A stretch of 64,000 nt of DNA from Mytilinidion resinicola (lineage: Eukaryota; Ascomycota; Dothideomycetes; Mytilinidiales; Mytilinidiaceae). The notes under the pieces were generated by a model. The model was not told the DNA's origin. It worked only from the letters and a program-made list of their open reading frames with translations, and ran no database searches. This document shows, one piece after another, positions 54,279-64,000 of this stretch (position 1 is the first letter of the stretch; each line of letters begins with the position of its first letter). The translations under genes and the position numbers were made by a program. The stretch is from assembly GCF_010093595.1 (NCBI RefSeq), contig NW_022985474.1:129371-193370 (forward strand). The letters run 5' to 3'.

Positions 54279-56363
54279 CTAGTAGTCATTCTCCAGCCCA
54301 CTCATTTCGTTGTTGTCGATTTCTTCATCAAGATCCATCCCCTCTCCCTCGCTAAAGCCCATTCGCTCCAACGGAGTCGGCGGAGTCGTCTCATCGGCCT
54401 CCAGATCCTCTACGTCCTCGTACTTCCTGTTGTCCTTGCCCTCTAGCCACGCACGTCGGATGGGTGGAATCGCTCCCCCATCCCTGGGATCCGCGTTACC
54501 CCAGAGGATGCTGTCGACGATGAACTTCTGCAGATTCAGTCCCTGGGCGAACGCCTCGTACAATATCATTGTGTCGGGCGAGGCAAGCGGCGGACAGGGG
54601 CGATACCAGTGTTCGCGGCCCAAGGCGCCAAACCTGGTCATGTGAGTGTCGAGGATAGTATTGGGGTCTGGCTGAGTTGGCTGAGGTAGCTGCGGGTCGG
54701 CGTGCCCAGGGTTGAGCGCGATGTCGGCGTCGTCGTCATCGGGGTCGGATTCGAAGTCTGCATCCTCTTCCATGGCGAGGAAATCGGCTACGCTCACGTT
54801 GCCGTATGCTGTTCCTGCCGCTTGGGGTTGTTGGTTGATGGGGAAGGCGAGCTCTTGGCCGTGCTGCATAACAGTGAAGGGCCCTGGGGTTTGGACCATG
54901 GCGAGTGGTGCATTGGTGCCGAGGGGTTGGGTTGGGCGGACTCCGCCGGCGGCTAGATTTTCTTCGGCGGTCTGAGGTGCGAATTCAAGGCCTTGATGGG
55001 CTAGCTGGGCGAGTTCGTGCTCTTCCATTGTAACCTCACCCAGCGCTAGAGCAGCTTCCTCGTCGGCATCTATCAAGTCAAAAGCGAGGCGGTCCTCGAT
55101 TTCGTCCAGGTTTTCGTCTGAATCGCACTCTGAATCTTCATTGTCGTCATCTTCGTCATCTTCGTCAAACATGCCAGCATGTCGCACCTCGTTATAGAAG
55201 GCCTCCAGAATGAGATTTACGAATTCGGTGTACTTGTCTTTGCGGCTGTAGTAGCCCTCGAGCACACGCAGCATCGGGTCTAGGGACTTCTGTGTCAGCA
55301 GGAAAGTTCGGAGTGCTGGCTCGCCTTTGCCATGCTCAGGATCAGTGAACCGTAGATCTAGCTTGTGGAAGAGTATGGTGGCAAGTAAAAGATCCCTGTC
55401 TGTCCAACTTTTGCGATCCTTTAGAGTAGCCGCACGTTGGCCGCACGTTGGCTGTTCCAGCAAGAACCAAATCTTTTTGATGATAGTAGTGGTACCGTGC
55501 GGAAGGCGAAGCCCCTCGCATGCTAGTAACGAGACGATTTTGTTGGCGACATGCTCGCGGTGCATGACCTTTTGGAGCCATCGTAGAGCAGGAATTGTGC
55601 GGTTGCGGTCTCGGAAAGCAAGAGGTACGGCGGGGTGGATGCCAATTGGGCGCACGGCTGGATCGTAGATAGTTGACTTAGCATACTGCGACCATTTGAA
55701 AATCTTCGCGGTATCCGGCGCGTTGTGAGCGATATACGCCTTGATGTACCCCTGCAAATGGGAATTGACTTCCCAATGGAAATGCTTAGAGATAGCATAG
55801 AGATCGATGAACTGTTTGATTGGGAGGTTGATGGCGAGTGCTAGAGACAAATCTGAGTTGTCGAGTATGTTCTGCAACAGGTTAAAGGGAGGCCTTAGAG
55901 GGGTTGCGGTAGGAGTTGGGAGCTGCTGAGGCCAACCAACATCGAGAGACGACGCTGCAATTGATGATGCTGCGAACGACAACGCAAGCTGAGTGGCGGG
56001 AGTGGCCGGGGAGTCAACACCATCATCTGAGAGACGGCTGCGTTTCCTGCCTAACGTTCTTGGGACTGCAAGAGTATTGGACGAAGTAGGTTGATTGTCG
56101 TCGGCTTCTGGCTCAGTCTGACTTGCAGTGCGCTTGTGCCTGAAGGCAGACGCTGGCTGGAGGGTGATGGTGGGATTGGACTGAGGTCCAGGCGTCTGAG
56201 GGACGATGTTGCCTTCACCATCGCGGGCATGGCGGTTTGCACTGCTGTTCGAGAAGCTGTTTGACGGAGTCGGCAGGCCGTGCTGCGTGACAGTGGATGG
56301 GGAGACGCGACGTTGAGCGGATTGACCACCGGCCGACTCTGGGCTTGACTCTGGGCTCAGCAT
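54279..56363 (-). CDS. Unknown protein with helical core and acidic region (fungal)
   Basis: Intronless, 694 residues. Residues 1-150 are Ser/Pro/Thr-rich with basic patches (FRHKRTASQTEPE, LGRKRSRLSDDG), likely disordered and nuclear. A folded core follows at about 165-390: NLLQNILDNSDLSLALAINL, IKQFIDLYAISKHFHWEVNS, LQGYIKAYIAHNAP, resembling the F-box-like helical start of several fungal proteins, then ALRWLQKVMHREHVANKIVS and FVNLILEAFYNEVRHAGMF. A very acidic tract (DEDDEDDDNEDSECDSDEN) and a second disordered half end in DLDEEIDNNEMSG. I know no named function. Ubiquitin-ligase adaptor or transcription roles are only guesses. Confidence 0.78.
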   Translation of the reverse strand: MLSPESSPESAGGQSAQRRVSPSTVTQHGLPTPSNSFSNSSANRHARDGEGNIVPQTPGPQSNPTITLQPASAFRHKRTASQTEPEADDNQPTSSNTLAVPRTLGRKRSRLSDDGVDSPATPATQLALSFAASSIAASSLDVGWPQQLPTPTATPLRPPFNLLQNILDNSDLSLALAINLPIKQFIDLYAISKHFHWEVNSHLQGYIKAYIAHNAPDTAKIFKWSQYAKSTIYDPAVRPIGIHPAVPLAFRDRNRTIPALRWLQKVMHREHVANKIVSLLACEGLRLPHGTTTIIKKIWFLLEQPTCGQRAATLKDRKSWTDRDLLLATILFHKLDLRFTDPEHGKGEPALRTFLLTQKSLDPMLRVLEGYYSRKDKYTEFVNLILEAFYNEVRHAGMFDEDDEDDDNEDSECDSDENLDEIEDRLAFDLIDADEEAALALGEVTMEEHELAQLAHQGLEFAPQTAEENLAAGGVRPTQPLGTNAPLAMVQTPGPFTVMQHGQELAFPINQQPQAAGTAYGNVSVADFLAMEEDADFESDPDDDDADIALNPGHADPQLPQPTQPDPNTILDTHMTRFGALGREHWYRPCPPLASPDTMILYEAFAQGLNLQKFIVDSILWGNADPRDGGAIPPIRRAWLEGKDNRKYEDVEDLEADETTPPTPLERMGFSEGEGMDLDEEIDNNEMSGLENDY

Positions 56364-58692
56364 GTTGTTGTCGAAACGAGTGTGGTTCGATGGAGAGGAG
56401 AGAGATTACAGAGGATCGAAAGGTAGGGGGAGTAGAAGTTTATAAAGAAGGCCGCCGTCTCAGGCGTGGTAGATATTATTGAAGGTATTCACAATACACA
56501 GATGACAGAGGGACAATATAATATCAAAGAGCTTGGGCCATCTCACTATTGTCAGGTGCCATGACGGGAATACTTCACCACATTTCATTGCTATGGTCAT
56601 TCCCGCATTGCATCTACAATACACTCGTCTTATTCTGTCAAGCCTACTAGGAATTGCTATTGTACGAGGACATTTCTACGTTTCAGACGCCGCTGTTGTG
56701 GTTGAGTGAATGACAGACGCCTGGTTTGTGGACGCGGGTAGACTCGGCCAGGGTGTGGGGAAAGTGGCACATTGAACTCTACGAGTCTCTGTTGCTCAAA
56801 CACACCTGGGCACCGAGCCTCGAAAGCTCATTTTGACACTGACCTTGGCCCCACGCTCAACTAGTGTGCACACGTTCAAAATGACGAGCTTACATATCCT
56901 GCGATTTTTGAAAGGGTTTTGGGAAACAACGGGTGGCATGGAATACAGGGTGTATTTTTCCTTACCCTGGCTGACTTGCCGAATGGCTTTGCACTAGCGA
57001 CGAACCTTGGAACTTGAACAGAACCTCTCACCGCAATCACTCCACGACCATCCCCGCCGGGCGCCATCGACCACGACACTCATTTCCAGGTGCGTGTACT
57101 GCGAGCTGACCTCAGTGTGTTTTCACTGCCCGTTAGTTGATAATGCATCGGATCCGCCTGCGGTGCATGGCGGCGACCAGCGCTCGCCCGGTCGCGTTGC
57201 CCTGATTCCCCGCCCTCTGCAGACGCCGATGTCTGTCACGACTGCACCCCGTATCCATCACGGAAGCGATCGCGATCAATGCTATATTCGAGAGTTGGTG
57301 CTGCATCATTGTGGGAGACGAGAGCAGTAGCACTATGCGGGCGCTGAGCGCGATGCCGCCTGACAAGCAGTCTTGAGACGATGGCTTCGATACCTCAACC
57401 TTTTCTCCTAATCACATTTGACCTTTCCAGGCAAGTGCATAGCTAAAGCAGTCGGAGAATATCTCTAGAGGCTTTCGTGGCCGCTGCATGTGGTGCGACG
57501 ATGGTTATAGCTGGCAGGCCGCTCGTGCTCCTAGCCGCCGCTCAAATACGAAGTGACATACCTAACGTGTCGGCTTCACCGGCTCAAAAGAGGTTTGCGA
57601 TGGGGTTTGAGGGAAACATGCTCGACTGAAATGCCCCCTGGGACTAGAGAGCGTCGACCGGCAGTCTGCAGCGCGGCCCTTGTTGGCAAACACATCTAAT
57701 CTGGCACATTACTCTACCCTTCATCTGCTGCATATCCTTTGGCGGAAGGGAGGATCACAAGGCGGATGTTCGTCGTTATATCTATGGAAGCTCTGCTACA
57801 TCATATTGTGGTTATCGGACGAAACCTTGACGCTCGGCGGCTTCAGTTCTTCCAGCCAGAGCACAGTCGGCTGGATGTTGGCACTACTGTTACCATTCCC
57901 GCTATCAGAGCCCTCAGCGCGTGGGCTTCGTACTGCCAGCTGAAGCTATCTCTTCTAGGACGAATTCGAGATCGAGCCCGGATATATCTGTCCATCTGCA
58001 GGGAACCGCCCTTGCGTTCGCAGCCTCCAGGACCCGGGACCTGATCGGTCCCATGGACACGGTGAAGCGATATGGGTGCATGAGACTGCCTGCAATGCGC
58101 TCTTGACAGACGGCTGTCTCTCAGGTGTGGCAGCGCCGTCCTGTCGTAGACGCAGCGTGGGTCGCATAGCGGTGACATGTCCGTTTTCAGTATTGCTTTA
58201 TTAGATAGCTTTCGTGCGCGCCACGCATGGGCCTGCAGGCTCCTGGCCCGAGGCGCTCACGGCAGTCAAATGAGGAGGAACAGCAGGCGGTGCACATTGT
58301 CGAAGACAGGCAGTCTTGCAGTTAGCTGTCTGGGGCGCTGGTAGTTTTGCAGCTTCACAGTTCACGGCTTCGTTGCTGGCAGCTGTCGGATCGAGTCACG
58401 GGAGGAGATGGCGGAGCCGCAACGGAAGGTTTGGAAGTGCGCCCAGCACCTCGCCTGCGCCGCCCCTCAAAGACCTGCAGCAGACTTTGGGCGCGTCACA
58501 GTGAAGAGCATTGCCATCGGCAGCGCCACAGGTCCCTTTCCTTTTTGCTTTCTGCGTCTCTGGCGGGTAGGTGTTGGATTTCCGTGCATGACATATCTCA
58601 TTTCTTGTCGCTTCTCGCGTAGACGGGCCGCCCAACATCCTGCACCTTGCGTTGATGCCGCCTGCGGTCTACTGATGTCTTGACCTGTCTAC
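56364..58692. other. 2.3 kb without a called gene, upstream of CTK1
   Basis: Promoter of the previous gene, then a long GC-rich stretch. At about 56755-56780, GTGTGGGGAAAGTGGCACA resembles the middle of repeat arm A (GCGTGGAAAAAGTGGCACA), perhaps a decayed copy. Overlapping short frames at 57007-58044 are arginine/serine/cysteine-rich and not protein-like. A non-coding transcript or long leader cannot be excluded. Confidence 0.45.
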
Positions 58693-61600
58693 ATGGCTGG
58701 GTCGCGCAACTCCCAGATAGACCAGTGGAGACCAGAGGAATCGTCTATCAGGGACAGAGATCGTGAGCGACCGCTGCAGCGGCGCGATTCGAGAGAGCGT
58801 GAGCTGGTGGGACGCCGTGGGCGAGACGACCACGATAGGAACACCAAACGGCACCACGACTCCGACCACCCTTCATCGTCCAAGCATCGCAGGCAGCACT
58901 CCCGGGACAGGAGTCTCAGCAGGACCAGACCGCGTCGGCACAGTCGTACGGGGGATTCACCGTCGCCGCGAGGCAACCGGGACGACAGGTACAGGCCGAC
59001 GAGGGGACGATTGCCCAGCGAAGAGAGGCCATCGCATTCACACAAACACCATCGCCATCAGTCGCCGCCATCAGTCAAACGCCGACGCAGCATTACGCCG
59101 TCGCCATCGAGGGATTCTACAAAGCGGACAAAGCGTTACAGGAGTCGCAGCGGAGAGAGGTCGCCATCCAGGTCTCGGCACCCTGATTCATCCCGCAGAG
59201 CCACCGACAGGGCATACTCACCACGAGCCCCTCGTTCTGATCGTGGCATAGAAAGACGAAGCTCGCCGGATACCTACAAGCCGTCGTCGATTCGTCGGCG
59301 TTCCAGATCTATCGATTCGCGCTACAGGCCCCCTCCTCCGAAACCTCGTAAACGATCACGCACACCCGACCGAAGGCCAGCTCGACGTGAGGCATCTCCT
59401 CGCCGATACTCGCCCAGGAGTCACCATACTTCCAAACGACGCTCACCGTCTGTTGAGGATAGAGGCAGGGTACACAAAGCGTCGGAGCGGGACACACGTC
59501 GAGGGCGGGATAACAGCGTTCGTCCACCGAGGTCTTTTGCACGATCACGATCACGGTCACCACGCTATAGGAGATCGCCTTCGCCGCTGCGTGCGAAGAA
59601 TCGGGTTTCTCCGCCTCCGAGGCGTGATCGGGAACGCTCCCCAAGGGCATATTCGTCTCGCGTCTCGCCACACCGTCGACGCAATCGCACTAGATCTCCC
59701 TCTCGAACCAGGCAAGCGGCTCGACCAGACAAAGACCGCGAACTTGCAAAGCCAGTGCGAGCAAACAATAATACATCCCGCAGAGGCTCTCCGCGACCAG
59801 CCTCTGTTCACAACGCCGATACCCAAAGATCGGCTGACGGGGACGCCAAGATGAGGGAACCCTACCAGGCGCAAGGGCGTCCGCCACGACCTCCAGTCGA
59901 CGCCGGATCCAACTACTCCCACTCACCACCCTACATGACTCCAACACACATTTCCCCACCGCAAGGCCAATCGCCCTACGCTAATGCGCGTGGTGGCTGG
60001 GGTGGGCAGCAGCACTATGGAAGCCAGCAAGGGTGTGACCCCCCTCATATTTTCCACCAGACCCATTCGCTAACGAACTCAAGTTCTCCTATGCATGGCT
60101 ACTCCCCTAATCAATCACCATACCCACATAATTACTCCCCAGGCACGCCTCAGGTTGGGTACTATCCCGGTCAACCGTACCCCCCTCAGCAACCAGTACA
60201 GCCTGGCTTCCAAAACCCTCCCTACCGAGGTGGACATACTGGTGGCTATCGTGGCAATCATTATGCCACTCCTGACAGACGCTACCCTACCCCAACTCAG
60301 AGTTTCCCGCCGGCTCAGTCTGCACGCAGCGGAAGCCGGGGACAATTCAGCAATCTATCATGGACACCTTCGACTGGGACGAGAGGAGGCCGCCCAGCAG
60401 TCGACAACAAGGTCCGTTCTACCGTTGCACAAACTGGCCAAACTGTTACACCCGTAACCCCTCAGCCGATCCCAGACTCTTCCGTGGCAGGAGATGACGA
60501 GGAAGACAATCCTTTTAGACCATCAAAAGACCTCAGGGTAGAAGATGAAGTCGCTAAAGAAGAGAAAAATATGCCACCACCAGACAAACCCAATACCGCG
60601 ATATCGCCTCAGACTGGACCGAAGTTTGGGTTCTCGTTAAAAACAAAGGTTCCACTTCCGCCTGCCGTTATCGCAGCGTCAAGGCCGGAACTTCCAGATA
60701 AACTTCGGTCCGAGTCTATCCTCGACTCGAAAGCCAAACCCGCTCCTCCACATTCCTCCAGGTCTTCTGACACCAGGGTCGACCGCGAACGAGATCGAGA
60801 TCGAGAACGGGATCGTGACCGAGACCGAGACAGGGAGCGAGATCGAGATCGACGATATGATAGGGATCATGATACTCGATACGAGGCGAAGTCTGCATTT
60901 AGGCCAGATTTCTCGGAAATGATGCGGGATTCACGAGGCTCAAGAGATTCTAGGGACTATCGGGATTCGCGAGACGTACGGGACTCCCGGGATTCAAGGG
61001 ACCGAGATTATCGAGATTCAAGAGACAGGGACCTACGAGACTCAAGAGATGTACGAGATCGGAGGGAGCCTTGGCCTGCGCGACGGACTGAGCCGAAGGT
61101 TGATACTAGGCTGGAACGGCGTGCGGAACCTCAGCCACCCAGGATGAAGATTGTCAAGAGAATGCGGATGAAGCCAAGGCCAACTCTATCGACAGATTTC
61201 GCTGCCTCAGATTCCGTCTACTACCGAAAGCCAGGCAACGAATCTGTTGTTGGCTCTGGAACCTACGGCAAAGTCTTCAAGGCTATACACGTCTATACTA
61301 ATGACATGGTTGCCCTTAAGAAAATTCGGATGGAGGGCGAACGCGATGGGGTGAGTGACCTACTATCGTCATCCACAACAGCGGCTAACATTCCTGTAGT
61401 TCCCGGTTACAGCTATTCGAGAGATCAAGCTACTCCAATCTCTCAACCACGACAATGTTGTCAAGCTGCAGGAGGTCATGGTGGAAAAGAATGACTGTTT
61501 CATGGTCTTTGAATACCTCTCACACGACCTGACAGGTCTTCTCAACCATCCTACCTTCAAGCTCGACAATTCGCATAAAAAGGATCTAGCCAAGCAACTC

Positions 61601-62395
61601 TTCGAGGGCCTCGACTACCTCCACCGCCGAGGTGTACTACATCGCGATATCAAAGCAGCCAACATCCTCGTCAGCAATGAAGGGCAACTCAAGCTCGCCG
61701 ATTTCGGTCTCGCACGCTTCTACGCCAAGCGCGGCTCAAAGCTCGACTATACCAACCGCGTCATCACAATCTGGTACCGATCGCCAGAGCTCCTGCTCGG
61801 CGAAACCCAGTACGGCCCCGCCGTCGACATCTGGAGTGCCGCCTGCGTCCTCGTCGAGATCTTCACCAAGCACGCTATCTTCCCCGGTGACGGCGGTGAA
61901 ATCAACCAGCTCGATAAGGTCTACAATATCCTCGGTACGCCAACCATCGCTGAATGGCCTGGCATCGTGGACATGCAGTGGTTCGAACTTCTGCGCCCAA
62001 CAGAACGCAAGGCTAGCACGTTTGCGGACAAGTACCGCGAGCGTGTTACGACGCAGGCTTTCGACCTGCTTGAGGGCATGTTCCAGTTCGACCCCGTGGC
62101 GCGGCCCAGCGCGAGCGACGTCCTCGAGCACCCGTACTTCACGACCGAGGAGCCACAGCCGGAGCGGGCGACGGCGCTCAGGCTGCTCGAAGGCGACTGG
62201 CACGAGTTTGAAAGCAAGGCGCTCCGAAAAGAGCGCGAGAAGATCGACAAAGAAGCGCGACGGGCGGCGCGGGACGAGAGCGCGAGGCGCGAGGGCGACA
62301 AGCGACGCGCGGAGGAGAAGCCGGAGCCGGAGCGGGATGTTAAGCGGCTGAAGAGCGAGAGTGCGGATGGGGGGAGGCCGCTGGTTGTGCATTGA
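58693..62395 (+). CDS. CTK1: CTD kinase catalytic subunit, Ctk1/CDK12-type, with long RS-rich N-terminus
   Basis: Exons 58693-61350 and 61400-62395 (49-nt intron inside the kinase domain) encode 1217 residues. The first 830 are disordered: an RS/RH-rich part resembling SR proteins, a Tyr/Pro/Gly-rich middle, and a striking RD and SRD repeat tract near 700-800. The kinase domain begins at about 840 with VGSGTYGKVFKA, ALKKIR, the cyclin-binding helix FPVTAIREIKLLQ, HRDIKAANILV (about 966), ADFGLARFY, the activation segment YTNRVITIWYRSPELLLG, and ends in a charged tail. CTDK-I phosphorylates the RNA polymerase II C-terminal repeat (Ser2) during elongation and affects 3' processing. The long N-terminus is closer to animal CDK12 than to yeast Ctk1. 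Bur1/CDK9 is the less likely alternative. Confidence 0.92.
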
Positions 62396-62498
62396 GTGAG
62401 CTTTCAAAACTTAATTATGCTTTTTCTTGGGCGGGTTGTTCTGTACGAAAGCGTTGGTTGGACCGAACCCACACTATGGCCTTTTGGGGTTTGGGGCC

Positions 62499-62500
<2 letters not shown>

Positions 62501-62531
<31 letters not shown>
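62501..62531 (+). repeat. 31-nt G homopolymer
   Basis: An uninterrupted run of 31 G, preceded by GGGGTTTGGGGCCCC, about 105 bp after the CTK1 stop codon. Its exact length is likely uncertain in any assembly. Confidence 0.9.
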
Positions 62532-62533
<2 letters not shown>

Positions 62534-62784
62534 CTTCGTGTATATTGAGGATTATGATCACAGAGAGGGGAGGGGGATTGATCATATAATCCGTACTTTT
62601 GCTGGCTGGCGAGGCTAGACTGGGCTGGGCTGTGGGCGATTGAGGATAGGAGTTGCATTAAAACATTTTATTGTCGTTGACCTTGGTTTTTTGTGTCTGT
62701 GAGTGTGTTCATAACTTTGTGAAGCAGTGTTGGCAAGTTTTCGACGCCTTGAGTTCACTGCGGTCTGGATGACAGGGTGAGAAA

Positions 62785-62978
62785 CTTTGCATTACGTCGC
62801 GATGCCTTAGACCCTGCTAGAGGACTTCAGACAGTGTCAAACAGGTGTAGTTAGGCTGGACAGAAACTGTAGTCTAGTCCACAGCGTCGTCGATCTTTAC
62901 ATCACGTCGCGATCCCTTCTACCCTGCGGGAGTACTTCACACAGCGTCAAGCAAGCGTCGTCAAGTGAACCGAAATCC
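62785..62978 (+). repeat. Tandem duplication, period 110 bp
   Basis: Copy 1 (about 62785-62870) and copy 2 (about 62895-62978) share CTTT(G/A)CAT(T/C)ACGTCGCGAT, CCCTGC, ACTTCA(G/C)ACAG, GTCAA and GAAA in register, with scattered substitutions. It is an older tandem duplication in non-coding DNA. Confidence 0.75.
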
Positions 62979-63364
62979 CATTGACCGTATGCTTGGTATC
63001 TATCAAAACGCCGAGGCCCTAAACCAGACCTCCCGTCCATTCCTTTTGAAAAAGTCCACGAGACTGGTTTGAGGGGAATCCAGAGAGTGTGCTAAAAAGA
63101 AAACTCCTTCATCAGGGTTGCTAGTTCAGCATAAAACTCAAACTGAGTCTTCGCTCTGCTTCAGAAGGAGCAATGCTAGTATAGTCTGCTAACGAAATTT
63201 CAAGAGCAACAGATTCACCGGAGTCGCCCAAAGTGCTTGCGGTATAGGTAGACTCGTCGGGAGACCCCACGGCATTGCCGACGTCCTGAAGGCTCTTAGT
63301 TAGTCAAGGGATATGCAGAGTTTGGGAATCATGGAGCGGGCTTGAGGCTCGAGGCTGAGGCTAT

Positions 63365-64000
<636 letters not shown>

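Larger units (their letters stand above)
62396..63364. other. Intergenic with G31 tract and duplicated 110-bp unit
   Basis: 3' flanks of CTK1 and HAT2 (converging). It contains the poly-G tract at 62501 and the direct repeat at 62785-62978. No gene is called. Confidence 0.5.

Noticed and set aside
61632..62351. 239-codon frame overlapping the CTK1 kinase domain
   Set aside because: Frame-shifted shadow of the kinase exon; Ser/Arg-rich and meaningless beside the intact kinase motifs.
62785..62978. Direct repeats as a CRISPR-like array
   Set aside because: Only two diverged copies with no short unique spacers, in a eukaryotic genome; a simple tandem duplication.

Overview
The window is nuclear DNA of a filamentous ascomycete (Pezizomycotina; the protein set suggests a Dothideomycete, but the class is a low-confidence inference). 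Evidence: mostly short introns (about 45-160 nt) with GTANGT donors, CTAAC-type branch sites and CAG/TAG acceptors, closely spaced genes on both strands, and many proteins whose nearest recognisable families are fungal. Exon structures below were worked out by hand from splice sites and reading frame; protein lengths are from those models. I saw no tRNA, rRNA, CRISPR array or intact transposon.

Layout. 1-1.5 kb: 5' part of a Zn2Cys6 regulator running off the left edge, with repeat copies in its long intron and upstream. 2-7 kb: peroxiredoxin-like protein, a small protein with a suspicious in-frame stop, a putative nucleotidyltransferase, and an ASCH/PUA-like protein with a PCNA-binding-like motif. 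7.4-10.8 kb: a 1132-residue protein with five regular Cys modules. 11-28 kb: compact housekeeping block: MCR1, DIM1, a secreted GH25 lysozyme, ESF2, DRE2, SYM1, a Golgi membrane protein, a PP4 regulatory subunit, PEP12 and ADE1. 28-39 kb: a membrane glycoprotein, Clr2-like silencing factor, a coiled-coil protein, RNase III (RNT1) and FAF1. 39.4-46.8 kb: gene-poor stretch with coding relics and one spliced CmcJ/AsaB-like oxidoreductase. 46.9-56.4 kb: an unknown disordered protein, acetoacetyl-CoA synthetase ending in SKL, SPC3, a SAYSvFN protein and a large unknown nuclear-type protein. 58.7-64 kb: CTK1-type CDK and the 3' part of HAT2.

Functional themes. Four genes of ribosome biogenesis (DIM1, ESF2, RNT1, FAF1) lie here, each beside a divergent promoter of about 300-400 bp (MCR1/DIM1, ESF2/DRE2, RNT1/FAF1); SPC3 and a SAYSvFN gene, both ER-linked, share another. 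Chromatin and transcription are represented by Clr2, CTK1 and HAT2. Most gene order looks ordinary. The most interesting signals are the five-module Cys protein, the PIP-box/ASCH protein, the possible nonsense mutation at 3375, the repeat family, the SKL on acetoacetyl-CoA synthetase, and the decayed 41-45 kb locus whose one intact gene needs two GC-AG introns.
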